Positions 49,797 through 60,848 of a stretch of DNA of 64,000 nucleotides are shown here, piece after piece. Numbering within the stretch: position 1 is the stretch's first letter; each line of letters starts with the position of its first letter. Under the pieces are notes generated by a model. It did not search any database and was not told the DNA's origin. It saw only the letters and a program-made list of their open reading frames with translations. This stretch comes from PALSA-505 sp963699015 (GTDB lineage Bacteria > Actinomycetota > Actinomycetes > Streptosporangiales > Streptosporangiaceae), in NCBI GenBank assembly GCA_963699015.1, contig CAVOSX010000008.1, forward strand, positions 620,001-684,000. Direction: 5' to 3'. Made by a program: the position numbers and the translations under genes.

Positions 49797-51242
49797 TCAG
49801 ACGGCGGCCAGCCCGGGCAGCAGCCGATCGGCCACGTCCACGTCCGCGTCCAGCGGCCGGTCCTGCGTCCGCGGATCCAGGGCCCCCGCGGCCAGGTCGT
49901 AACCGGCCCGCAGCGGCCCCGGCGCCGGCCTGCGGCCGCGCATGCCCAGCGCGCGGACCGCGGCGACCAGCTCGCAGCCCAGCACGATCCGGTACGCGGC
50001 CACCGTATCGGTCGCGGCGCGCGCCGCCTGGGTGGAGAAGTTGGCCTGTTCTTCCAGCCCGCGCGACAGCACGGCCGAGCCGAGCGCGGCCGGCAAGGCG
50101 AGCCGGCGGATGTCGGCGAGCGCCGAGTGCGCCACGTACTCCAGCGCCATGACACCCGAGCTGGCGGGCTCGCCGTCGGCCAGGAACGGCAGCAGCCCGG
50201 TAAACGCCGGCTCGACCAGGGTGCCGAGCCGCGCGGCGGACAGCGCCGCGGTCTGGAACAGCGCGGCCCGGGCCGCGTCGAGCCCGAGCCCGAGGTAGGC
50301 GGTGTAGAAGTTGCCGTTGTTCGCGATATCGCCGGCCGCCACGTCCACCATCGGGTTCTCCGCGGCCGCGTTGAGCTCCACCGACAGGACCCGGTCGAGC
50401 GCGCCTACCGCGTCCACCGCGGGACCGTGGACCTGCGGCAGCGCGCGGTAGCCGTACGGGTCCTGGATGCGGTCGGGACGGACTTCCTGGCCGGCCAGCA
50501 GCGCCCGCATCCGCGCCGCGACCGCCTGCTGCCCGGGATGCGGCCGGGCCGCGTGCACGGCGGGGGAGTACGACTCGGCCGACCCGTTCACGGCCAGAAA
50601 CGACATCGCGGCCACCACGACCGCCGCTTCCAGCAGCTCACCCAGGTCGGCGCAGGCCAGGGCGGCCTCGCCGATCGTGGCCGCGTTGCTGCTCATGAAT
50701 GCCCCGGCATCGGCCGGGTCCAGCGGGAACGGCGGCAGTGTCCCGCCCTGCCACGGGCGCTCGCCCAGGATGCACAGCGCGGTCGAGGCCAGCGCGGTCA
50801 GATCCCCCGTTCCGATCGCCCCGACCATCCGCACCGGCGGTGTGAGCCCGAGGTTCAGCGCCTGGGCGAGCACGTCGAGCAGTGCCGGGTCAACCCCGGC
50901 GCCGCCCGCTGCCAGCTGGTTGAGCCGGACGGCCAGCATCGCCCGGGCCCTGCCGACGTCGAGCACCGGCCCGGCGCCGCCGGCGTGGCTGCGGATCAGG
51001 CGCAGCCCGTGGCCGGCGTCGCCTGCGGCCACTGCCCGGTTGGCACCGACCCCGGTGGTCCGCCCGTACACCAGCCGTGACCCGACGACCCGGCCGATGA
51101 CCTCCCGGGCCCGCCTGGCCCGTTCCAGCCCGCCCTGATGCAGGGCCACCGGAGCCCCGTCGCGGGCGATCCGGCGCACCTGCTCGCAGGTCATGCCGAT
51201 GCCGTCGACCAGCTCAGGCGTGGCCGGGGAAATGCCTGACAC
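49797..51242 (-). CDS. Histidine ammonia-lyase-like protein lacking the canonical MIO triad
   Basis: 481 residues from GTG 51242 (GGAG 6 nt upstream; the frame is open to 51443 with an ATG at 51335). Aromatic amino acid lyase fold: VYGRTTGVGANR, LRLIRSHAGGAG, QDPYGYRALPQVHGP, AENPMVDVA, NNGNFYTAYL and EEQANFSTQAARAATD all align with HutH landmarks. Where HutH has GSVGASGDL, forming the electrophilic methylidene-imidazolone, this reads GAIGTGDL, one residue short and without Ala-Ser-Gly. Gene context (ProU-like importer, hutU, hutF, hutI) argues for histidine-to-urocanate deamination, but chemistry is uncertain. Divergent from the transporter. Confidence 0.8.
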   Translation of the reverse strand: MSGISPATPELVDGIGMTCEQVRRIARDGAPVALHQGGLERARRAREVIGRVVGSRLVYGRTTGVGANRAVAAGDAGHGLRLIRSHAGGAGPVLDVGRARAMLAVRLNQLAAGGAGVDPALLDVLAQALNLGLTPPVRMVGAIGTGDLTALASTALCILGERPWQGGTLPPFPLDPADAGAFMSSNAATIGEAALACADLGELLEAAVVVAAMSFLAVNGSAESYSPAVHAARPHPGQQAVAARMRALLAGQEVRPDRIQDPYGYRALPQVHGPAVDAVGALDRVLSVELNAAAENPMVDVAAGDIANNGNFYTAYLGLGLDAARAALFQTAALSAARLGTLVEPAFTGLLPFLADGEPASSGVMALEYVAHSALADIRRLALPAALGSAVLSRGLEEQANFSTQAARAATDTVAAYRIVLGCELVAAVRALGMRGRRPAPGPLRAGYDLAAGALDPRTQDRPLDADVDVADRLLPGLAAV

Positions 51243-51497
51243 GCTGGCTCCGTTCTGGTGTAACAAGTTCGCAATACGGACTGGCGCGGCCTTGACACCC
51301 TCTGCGTCGTCCAAGAGCATGATGGGATCGTTCATGGTGCCTGGTCGGAAGGCAGGACAGCCTGCGGGCGTAGCGCGGACGTCTCTGACGCAGATCATGG
51401 AATCAGGCTTCGCGGGGGAAATCCAGGGGACCAGGGAGGGCATCCGCCGGTATCCAACACCCTATTACCGGTCGTAAAAGACGAGAAGGATCCCGCC

Positions 51498-52691
51498 TTG
51501 ATCACCTTCGAGAACGTAACTAAGCGGTATCCGGACGGCACGGTCGCGGTGGACGGGCTCAACCTGGAGATCCCGGACGGGCAGATCATGGTGCTGGTGG
51601 GTCCCAGCGGAGGCGGCAAGACCACATCCCTGCGCATGATCAACAGGTTGGTCGACCCCACCAGCGGCCGGATTCTGCTCGACGGCAAGGACATCCAGGG
51701 GTCCAATCCGGCCATCCTGCGCCGCGGCATCGGCTACGTCATCCAGCAGGGGGGCCTGTTCCCGCACCGGACCGTCGTGGACAACATCGCCACGGTCCCG
51801 CTGCTGATCGGCTGGGGGAAGGCGAAGGCACGTCAGCGCGCTCGTGAGCTGATGGACCTGGTCGGGCTGGATACGGGGATGGCGCGCCGGTACCCGCACC
51901 AGTTGTCCGGCGGCCAGCAGCAGCGGGTGGGCGTGGCCAGGGCGCTCGCCGCCGACCCGCCGGTGCTGCTGATGGACGAGCCGTTCAGCGCGGTCGATCC
52001 GATTGTCAGAGCCTCGCTGCAGGATGAGCTGCTGCGGCTGCAGGCCGAACTGCACAAGACCGTGGTTTTCGTCACCCACGACATCGAGGAGGCGATCAAG
52101 GTCGGCGACCAGGTCGCGATCTTCCGTCCTGGTGGTCACCTGGTCCAGGTAGACAGCCCGCAGCAGCTGCTGGCCGCGCCCGCGGACAGCTACGTCGAGG
52201 ACTTCATCGGATTCGACCGCGGCATCCGCAGGCTGTCCTTCCTCGCCGCGGATACGCTTGACCTCGACGCCGGGGCGATCGTCGGCCAGGACAGCACGGC
52301 CGCCGACGCGCTGGGTCAGGCCCGGAAGGCCGGCACGTCATCGCTGCTTGTCGTTGATTCCGAACGGCTGCCGCGCGGCTGGGTGACTACCGCCGGACTT
52401 GAGTCCGTGCCTCCAGATACGAGACTGGCCGACGTCCCGCTGGCCGGCTACGGTCACGCGTTCCGGGTGGATACCGATTCGCTGCGCGCCGCGCTGGACG
52501 CCACCGTCCTGTCACCCGCCGGGGAGGCCGTTGGCGTGGATTCCGACGGCCGGGTAGTCGGCGTGACCTCCTATGACCGGCTACGGGCGGCGATCCAGGG
52601 CGCCGACGCGGCAGGCCGCTCCGGGCCTGCCGCGGGGAGCAAGCCAACCGTGGCGGGCTCACCCGCGCCCGAGGAAGTGCCAACACCATGA
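51498..52691 (+). CDS. ProU/OpuC-type ABC transporter ATP-binding protein
   Basis: 397 residues, TTG start. Walker A is GPSGGGKTT, the Q-loop QQGGLFPHRTV, the signature LSGGQQQR, Walker B LLMDEPFSAVDP and the switch VTHDIEE. The C-terminal 150 residues hold a CBS-like pair (LLVVDSERLPRGWVTT, AVGVDSDGRVVGVTS), typical of betaine/choline importers and the HutV histidine transporter. First gene of a four-gene operon (ATPase, two permeases, binding protein) beside the hut genes. Substrate inferred as histidine or a hut intermediate; betaine/choline is the alternative. Confidence 0.9.
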   Translation: MITFENVTKRYPDGTVAVDGLNLEIPDGQIMVLVGPSGGGKTTSLRMINRLVDPTSGRILLDGKDIQGSNPAILRRGIGYVIQQGGLFPHRTVVDNIATVPLLIGWGKAKARQRARELMDLVGLDTGMARRYPHQLSGGQQQRVGVARALAADPPVLLMDEPFSAVDPIVRASLQDELLRLQAELHKTVVFVTHDIEEAIKVGDQVAIFRPGGHLVQVDSPQQLLAAPADSYVEDFIGFDRGIRRLSFLAADTLDLDAGAIVGQDSTAADALGQARKAGTSSLLVVDSERLPRGWVTTAGLESVPPDTRLADVPLAGYGHAFRVDTDSLRAALDATVLSPAGEAVGVDSDGRVVGVTSYDRLRAAIQGADAAGRSGPAAGSKPTVAGSPAPEEVPTP

Positions 52692-53383
52692 GCTGGGCAT
52701 TCAGCAACGCCAGCATGCTGGCGCACCTGCTCGGCCAGAACGCGTACCTGGCCTTGGTGCCGGTGCTGATCGGCCTGGTCATCTCGCTCCCGCTCGGCAT
52801 CGCGTGCGCCCGCTTCGGCTGGCTGTACCCGCCCGTACTCAGCGTCACCAGCGTGCTGTACGCGCTGCCCGCGCTGGCGCTCTTCGTCGCCCTGATCGAC
52901 TACACCGGATTCACCGACACGACCGTGATCATCCCGTTGACCGTCTATTCTCTCGCCGTGCTGTTCCCGAGCGTGGTGGACGGGCTCCGCTCGGTTCCCG
53001 ATCCGGTCAGGCAGGCCGCGGTCGCGATGGGCTTCGGCAGCTGGCGGCGGCTGGCCACCGTCGAGCTTCCCATCGCCACCCCCGTCGTCATCGCCGGCCT
53101 GCGGATCGCGGCCGTATCCAGCATCAGCCTGGTCAGCGTGGGAGCGCTCATCGGCATCGGCGGCCTCGGATACCTTTTCGTCGACGGAGAGCAGCGCGAC
53201 TTCACGACCGAGATCGTCGTGGGCATCGTGCTCATCATCGTGCTGTCGCTCGTTGTCAACTCGGTGCTCGTGTTCGCCCGCTGGCTCCTCACGCCCTGGC
53301 AGCGCGGCGCGGGCCGCAGCACTCGGGCCGCGTCACGGCGTGCCGCGGTGCTGGCCAGGGCCGAGGGGGCGCAGCTGCGGTGA
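52688..53383 (+). CDS. ABC transporter permease, ProW/OpuCB type
   Basis: 231 residues, overlapping the ATPase stop by 4 bp. Six hydrophobic helices are seen and the EAA-like loop PDPVRQAAVAMGFGSWRRL contacts the ATPase. The motif TSVLYALPALALFVALI is characteristic of OpuC/ProW permeases. Its stop overlaps the GTG of the second permease (GTGA). It forms half of the membrane channel of the importer. Confidence 0.9.
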   Translation: MSWAFSNASMLAHLLGQNAYLALVPVLIGLVISLPLGIACARFGWLYPPVLSVTSVLYALPALALFVALIDYTGFTDTTVIIPLTVYSLAVLFPSVVDGLRSVPDPVRQAAVAMGFGSWRRLATVELPIATPVVIAGLRIAAVSSISLVSVGALIGIGGLGYLFVDGEQRDFTTEIVVGIVLIIVLSLVVNSVLVFARWLLTPWQRGAGRSTRAASRRAAVLARAEGAQLR

Positions 53384-54057
53384 GCTTCTTCGACTTTGCC
53401 TGGCAGTGGCTGACCACGGCCAGCCACTGGAGCGGATCCAACGGTGTCCCGGCCCGGCTCATCGAGCACGTGGAGTACACCGTCCTCGCCATGGTGATCG
53501 CCACCGCGATCGCGCTGCCGGCCGGCGTGCTGATCGGGCACACCGGCCGCGGCGGGCTCACCCTGATCAGCCTGGCCAACATCTGGCGGGCGCTGCCCAC
53601 GCTCGGACTGCTGGTCCTCGCCTTCATCATGAGCGGCGGCGCCGCCTGGGCCTGGCTGATCCCGCTGGTCGTGCTGGCCATCCCGCCGATCATGGTGACC
53701 GCTTATGAGGGCGTGCTCGGCGTCAACGCGGATCTCAAGGACGCGGCAGCCGGAATGGGGATGACGTCGCGGCAGGTTCTGTTCAAGGTGGAGATTCCCG
53801 TGGCGATGCCGCTGATCCTGCTTGGCCTGCGGACGGCCACAATCCAGGTGGTCGCGACCGCGACCATCGCCGCCTACATCAGCCTGGGCGGATTCGGCCG
53901 TTACATCCTTGACGGCCTGGCCACCAACAACTACGGGCTGGTCGCGGCGGGCGCGGCGTGCGTCGTCGTGCTCGCCCTGGTCGTCCAGTTCGCTTTCACC
54001 GGCCTTGGCCGCATCATCGTCCCAGCCGGCCTGCGCCAGCGGACCCGGCAATCCTGA
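53380..54057 (+). CDS. ABC transporter permease, second subunit
   Basis: 225 residues from GTG 53380 overlapping the previous stop. Five to six membrane helices are seen. IWRALPTLGLLVLAFIM and NADLKDAAAGMGMTSRQVL (EAA loop) parallel the first permease, so the two form a heterodimeric channel. GGFGRYILDGLATNNYGLV matches the C-terminal OpuCD pattern. Confidence 0.9.
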   Translation: MSFFDFAWQWLTTASHWSGSNGVPARLIEHVEYTVLAMVIATAIALPAGVLIGHTGRGGLTLISLANIWRALPTLGLLVLAFIMSGGAAWAWLIPLVVLAIPPIMVTAYEGVLGVNADLKDAAAGMGMTSRQVLFKVEIPVAMPLILLGLRTATIQVVATATIAAYISLGGFGRYILDGLATNNYGLVAAGAACVVVLALVVQFAFTGLGRIIVPAGLRQRTRQS

Positions 54058-54089
54058 TTACTTGCCATGTCATGGAAGGAAGGTGCGTC

Positions 54090-55016
54090 ATGCACCGGGT
54101 AACAGTGCACAGAACATTGGCCATCGGACTGGCCGCCGTAGCAGGCCTGGCCCTGTCTGCGTGCGGTAGCAGTGGCGGCAGCTCCAACCCGCTGTCCGGC
54201 GGTGCCACCAAGGGCTCGGTCGTGGTCGGCTCGGCCAACTTCCCCGAGGACGAGCTGCTCGCGGAGATCTACGCCCAGGACCTGCAGGCGCACGGGATCA
54301 AGGTGACCACGAAGTTCAACATCGGCGCCCGCGAGATCTACTACCCGCAGATCAAGAAGGGCGCTGTCACGATCATCCCCGAGTACAACGGCGCGCTGCT
54401 GTCCACCTCGGTGGATCCGAACAGCACGGCGACGACCACGGCCCAGGTCGACGCCGCCCTGAAGGCCAAGCTGCCGAGCACGCTGGCGGTACTCAACCCG
54501 TCCTCGGCCCAGGACGCGGACTCGGTCACCGTCACCCAGGCGTTCGCGGCTAAGCACCACCTGAAGTCGATCGCCGATCTGAAGCCGATCGCGCACACCA
54601 TGGTCTTCGGCGGGCCGCCGGAGATCAAGACGCGCGCCGACGGGCTCCCCGGGCTGAAGAAGCACTATGGCGTGGTGTTCAAGAACTTCACGCCGACCGA
54701 CGAGTCGGGCCCGGTAACGATCACCGACCTGAAGAACGGCAAGATACAGGCCGCGGACCTGTTCACCACGACGCCGCAGATCGCCACCGACCACTTCGTG
54801 AGCCTGGCCGACCCCAAGTTCAACTTCGCCGCGCAGAACGTGCTCCCGCTGGTCTACAAGCCGGGCGTCAACCCGAAGATCGAGGGCATCCTCAACGCGA
54901 TCTCCGCGAAGCTGACCACGCCGGCGCTGCTGGCGATGGACAAGGCGCTCGTGATCAGCCACGCGAGTTACCAGCAGGTCGCGGCGGGGTTCCTGCACAC
55001 CGAGGGCCTGATGTAG
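54090..55016 (+). CDS. Substrate-binding lipoprotein of the ProU/OpuC-type importer
   Basis: 308 residues from ATG 54090 (GGAAGGAAGG upstream). Signal peptide with lipobox LALSAC at about 20-25, so lipid-anchored on the outer face. The mature part is the OpuAC/HutX-type two-lobe fold (VVVGSANFPEDELLAEIYAQ, GAREIYYPQIKKG, NGKIQAADLFTTTPQ). The aromatic cage of betaine binders is not obvious, which is compatible with a different ligand such as histidine. Followed by a strong terminator. Confidence 0.9.
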   Translation: MHRVTVHRTLAIGLAAVAGLALSACGSSGGSSNPLSGGATKGSVVVGSANFPEDELLAEIYAQDLQAHGIKVTTKFNIGAREIYYPQIKKGAVTIIPEYNGALLSTSVDPNSTATTTAQVDAALKAKLPSTLAVLNPSSAQDADSVTVTQAFAAKHHLKSIADLKPIAHTMVFGGPPEIKTRADGLPGLKKHYGVVFKNFTPTDESGPVTITDLKNGKIQAADLFTTTPQIATDHFVSLADPKFNFAAQNVLPLVYKPGVNPKIEGILNAISAKLTTPALLAMDKALVISHASYQQVAAGFLHTEGLM

Positions 55017-55032
55017 CCTCCCTGCGGCCATC

Positions 55033-55060
55033 GGCCGGCCCGGGGCTGCCCGGGCCGGCC
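55033..55060 (+). terminator. Intrinsic hairpin after the importer operon
   Basis: GGCCGGCCCGGG (55033-55044) pairs perfectly with 55049-55060 around a 4-nt loop, 17 bp after the binding-protein stop. It separates the transporter operon from hutU. Confidence 0.75.
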
Positions 55061-55197
55061 GCGGCTCGCTGACCCGGGCCATTACGTGACCGGCAGCCCC
55101 GGGATAGGGTTCAAACCGATCGCCGTGACCGGGGCGCAGACCGCCGTCGCGGAGATCGCAACCCCAACGGCTAACCAGGTCAGGTCCGGGAGCGGCG

Positions 55198-56896
<1,699 letters not shown>

Positions 56897-56900
<4 letters not shown>

Positions 56901-58123
56901 GCCTGGCCCGGCTGTGGGAGCCGCTGCTTGCGATCGGGCGAGACGAACGCACTGGCGGCTATCGCCGGTACGCGTTCACGCAGGCGGAGATGGCCTGCCG
57001 TTCCTGGTTCCGCGCCGCGGCCGCCGAGCGCGACCTGGCCGTCTCGGCCGACCGTAACGCCAACCTGTGGGCCTGGTGGGATCCGCCCGCAGGCGACCGT
57101 GGGCCGGGGGCCATCGCGACCGGCAGCCACCTGGACTCGGTGCCCGACGGCGGCGCCTTCGACGGGCCGCTCGGCGTGGCATCCGGGTTCGCCGCTATCG
57201 ACCTGCTCCGTGAGCGTGGCCGGGTCCCGGCCCGCGCCGTCGCCGTCGCCGCGTTCTGCGAGGAGGAGGGGGCCAGGTTCGGGCTCGCCTGCCTGGGCAG
57301 CCGGCTGCTGGCCGGGACGCAGGACCCCGCCGCCGCGCGCGCACTGCGGGACGGCGCCGGGGTCAGCCTGGCCGAGGCCATGACCGCCGCCGGGTACGAT
57401 CCCGCCCTGATCGGCCCGGACGAGGACCTGCTCGGCGGCATCGGCGCCTTCGTCGAGCTGCACGTCGAGCAGGGCCGGGCGCTGGCCGAACCGCCGGGCG
57501 CCGCGATCGGCATCGCCGCGGGCATCTGGCCGCACGGCCGCTGGCGCTTCGAATTCACCGGGCAGGCCGATCACGCCGGGACGGCCCGGCTGGCCGGCCG
57601 GCGCGACCCCATGTTGCCGTTCGCCGCCACCGCGCTCGCCGCGCGGGAGTGCGCCGGCAGCCTGGGCACGCTCGCGACGTTCGGCAAGATCGCGGCTGAG
57701 CCCGGGGGAGTGAACGCGATCAGCTCGTCGGTCCGCGCCTGGCTGGATGCCCGCGCGCCCGATCAGGATGGCCTGGATCTGACTGTCGTGCGGATCCACG
57801 CCGCCGCCGAGCACGCCGCCCGCAGGCATGGTGTCGCCCTCAGCGTCGCCCCCGAGTCCCTCACGCCGCCGGTGGGCTTCGACCCGGAGCTGCGGGGCCG
57901 GATCGCGGCGGTGCTGGCCGCGGCCGGGATCGACGCCCCCGTGCTGGCGACCGGCGCCGGCCACGACGCGGGGGTGCTGGCGGCCCGGGTGCCGACCGCG
58001 ATGCTGTTCGTCCGCAACCCCAGCGGCGTCTCGCACGCGCCCGCCGAGCACGCCGAGCCCGCGGACTGCGAGCTTGGCGTGGCCGCGCTCGCCGCGGTGC
58101 TCGAGGATCTGGCCTGCCGATGA
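56897..58123 (+). CDS. M20-family amidohydrolase (allantoate/N-carbamoyl amidohydrolase-like) of the hut operon
   Basis: 408 residues, coupled to hutU and hutF by 4-bp overlaps. Di-zinc signatures: GSHLDSVPDGGAFDGPLGV (about 75-93), EEEGARFG (about 120), HVEQG (about 190) and the dimer-domain GQADHAGTA; the C-terminal ligand is in HAPAE. Family members split N-carbamoyl or allantoate amides. Position between hutU and hutF and the absence of a hutG gene suggest it hydrolyses N-formyl-L-glutamate to glutamate and formate. That activity is inferred from context only. Confidence 0.85.
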
Positions 58124-59509
58124 CAGCCGCCCGCGCCGTCAGGAGCTGGCACGCCGAGCTCGCCTGGCTGCCCGGCCAGGGCGTCCAGCGCGACGTGCTG
58201 ATCGAGGCGGCGGCCGACCGGTTCACCGCGGTGCGGGCCGGCGCGCCCCGGGCGGCCGCGCCGGGCACCGTTCTGCTCCATGGGCTTACCCTGCCGGGGC
58301 TGGCCAACGCGCACTCGCACGCGTTCCACCGCGCGCTGCGCGGGATGCACGCAGGCAGGCCGGGGCACGTTCTGGACCTGGCGGGAGCGGATGTACCAGG
58401 TGGCGGAGCGGCTGGAGCCGGACAGCTACCTGGCGCTGGCGCGCGCGGCGTACTGCGAGATGGCCCTGGCCGGGGTCACCTGCGTGGGAGAGTTCCATTA
58501 CCTGCACCACCGGTCCGGCGGGGTGCCCTACGCCGACCCGAACGCGATGGGCCAGGCGCTGCTGCAGGCCGCGGCGCAGGCGGGCCTGCGGATCACGCTG
58601 CTCGACACGTGCTACCTGGCCGGCGGCCTATCCGCCGACGGGCGGCCGCAGCCGCTGTCCGGCCCGCAGCTGCGGTTCGGCGACGGCGACGCGCGAGGCT
58701 GGGCGGACCGGGTGGAGGCCCTCGCGCCAGACGCGCACGGGGTGCTCGCCCCGCACGCGCGGGCGGGGGCGGCGATCCACTCGGTGCGCGCGGTGCCGCC
58801 GGGCCAGATGCAGCCGGTGGTGGCGTGGGCGCAGCGCTACGGCGCGCCGCTGCACGCCCACCTGTCCGAGCAGCGGGCGGAGAACGAGGCCTGCCGGGCC
58901 GCTTACGGCGCCACCCCGGCCGCGGTGCTCTGCGAGGCCGGCGCCCTGGGCCCGAGGAGCACCATGGTGCACGCCACGCACCTGACGCCGAGCGACGTCG
59001 AACTGCTCGGCGGCTGCCGGGCCTGTGCCTGCTTCTGCCCGACCACCGAAGCCGACCTGGCCGACGGGATCGGCCCGGCCCGCGCGCTGGCCTCGGCCGG
59101 CAGCCCGCTGTCGGTGGGCAGTGACAGCCACGCGGTCGTGGACCTGTTCGCGGAGGCCCGCGGGATCGAGCTGACCCAGCGGCTGGCCACCGGCCAGCGC
59201 GGCCAGTTCAGCGCCGGCGAGCTGGCCCGGGCGGCGACCGCGGCCGGGCATGCCTGCCTGGGCTGGCCCGAGGCCGGCGAGATCGCGGCCGGCGCGCTCG
59301 CCGACCTGGTGACGGTCGCGCTGGATACCCCGCGGCTGGCCGGGGCCACCAAAGCCACCGCGCTGGAGAGCGTCCTGTTCGCGGCCACCGCCGCGGACGT
59401 CCGCAACGTCGTGACCGGCGGCCGGGATGTGGTCCGCGACGGCCGGCACCTGCTGGTCGAGGACGTGCCCGCCGCGCTGTCCGCCGCGGTCCGTGCCGTG
59501 CTGGGCTGA
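58120..59509 (+). CDS. hutF: Formimidoylglutamate deiminase (frameshifted here)
   Basis: ATG 58120. The first frame gives the N-terminal half-barrel and first metal motif (LANAHSHAFHRALRG). The product then continues in another frame with GRGTFWTWRERMYQVAERLE, so one extra base lies near 58345-58365. Downstream motifs are intact: GEFHYLHH, HAHLSEQ and GSDSHAV, the amidohydrolase zinc ligands. Span 1390 nt (3n+1), about 462 residues when corrected. It converts N-formimidoylglutamate to N-formylglutamate and ammonia. Confidence 0.88.
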
Positions 59510-59638
59510 CCCGGACTGACACGAAACCGTGACCATGGAACTGTCCGCGACACGGAGACGCCGGCTGGCGCGACCCGCGCCGGACGGAAATGATCAGAGA
59601 GTGAACCGGCGACGGCGAGCGGCACGGACGACACCGGC

Positions 59639-60832
59639 ATGAGCACGCTGATCACCAACATCGGCGAGCTGGTCACGAACGCACCGCCCGGTGCCGGGCC
59701 GGGCGGCGGCGCCGGGGCGTTTACCTCGATCGCCGCGGCGGGGCTGGTCATCGAGGCGGGACGCGTGGCCTGGACCGGTCCCGCATCCCGGGCGCCCGCC
59801 GCGGACCAGATCGTCGACGCGCGCGGCCGGGCGGTCCTGCCGGGATTCGTGGACTCGCACGCTCACCTGGTCTTCGCGGGGGAGCGCAGCGAAGAATTCG
59901 CCGCCCGGATGGCGGGTGTGCCCTACCAGGCGGGCGGCATCGTCTCGACGGTCACCGCGACCAGGAAGGCCAGCGAGCCCGAGCTCCGGGCCGGCCTGCG
60001 CCGCCTGGTCGCCGAGATGCTCCGGCAGGGGACCACCACGTTCGAGTGCAAGTCCGGGTACGGCCTTACCGTCGCCGACGAGGCGCGCAGCGTCAGCCTG
60101 GCCGCTGAGGTCACCGCCGAGGTCACCTACCTGGGCGCGCACATCGTCCCGCCCGAGTTCGACGGCGACACCGGCGGCTACGTCGATCTCGTCTGCGGTC
60201 CGATGCTCGACGCCTGCGCCCCTCAGGCCAGGTGGGTGGACGTGTTCTGTGAGCGGGGCGCGTTCGGCGCCGACGAGGCCACCGCCGTGCTCAGGGCCGG
60301 GCAGGCCAAGGGGCTGGTCCCGCGGGTGCACGCCAATCAGCTAGGCCCCGGCCCCGGCGTGCAGGTGGCGGTGCAGGCCGGTGCCGCGTCCGCGGATCAT
60401 TGCACCCATCTGACCAGCGACGATGTGGACGCGCTTGCCGGCTCACCGACCGTCGCCACGCTGCTGCCCGCAGTGGAGTTCTCTACCAGGCAGCCCTACC
60501 CGGACGCCAGGCGGCTGCTCGAGGCCGGGGTCACGGTGGCGCTGGCCACCGACTGCAATCCCGGCTCCTGCTTCACCTCCAGCATGTCGCTGTGCGTCGC
60601 GCTCGCCGTCCGTGAGATGCACATGACCACCCGGGAGGCGCTCTGGTCCGCCACCGCCGGCGGCGCCCGCGCCCTGCGCCGGACCGACGTCGGCCACCTG
60701 AACGCAGGGGCGCGAGCAGACATGGTCATGCTGAACGGGCCCTCGCACAGCTACCTGGCCTACCGCCCGGGCGTGCCGCTGGTAGCCGCGGTCTGGCGCA
60801 ACGGCCAGCTGGCCTGGGGTTCGACGCGATGA
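59639..60832 (+). CDS. hutI: Imidazolonepropionase
   Basis: 397 residues. Amidohydrolase-superfamily metal motif SHAHLVFAGER (about 73-83), the HutI signature TFECKSGYGL, HANQLG, SADHCTHL and DCNPGSCFTSSM near 305. It opens the imidazolone ring to give N-formimidoyl-L-glutamate, the third hut step. An insert of Gly/Ala/Pro residues (about 15-28) is unusual. A 129-bp gap separates it from hutF, so it may have its own promoter. It is convergent with the HATPase gene. Confidence 0.94.
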   Translation: MSTLITNIGELVTNAPPGAGPGGGAGAFTSIAAAGLVIEAGRVAWTGPASRAPAADQIVDARGRAVLPGFVDSHAHLVFAGERSEEFAARMAGVPYQAGGIVSTVTATRKASEPELRAGLRRLVAEMLRQGTTTFECKSGYGLTVADEARSVSLAAEVTAEVTYLGAHIVPPEFDGDTGGYVDLVCGPMLDACAPQARWVDVFCERGAFGADEATAVLRAGQAKGLVPRVHANQLGPGPGVQVAVQAGAASADHCTHLTSDDVDALAGSPTVATLLPAVEFSTRQPYPDARRLLEAGVTVALATDCNPGSCFTSSMSLCVALAVREMHMTTREALWSATAGGARALRRTDVGHLNAGARADMVMLNGPSHSYLAYRPGVPLVAAVWRNGQLAWGSTR

Positions 60833-60848
60833 CGCCGGCCTCACGGCC

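Noticed and set aside
51243..51443. 67-residue N-terminal extension of HutH
   Set aside because: Not homologous to the family and probably overlaps the divergent promoter; GTG 51242 has a good ribosome site.
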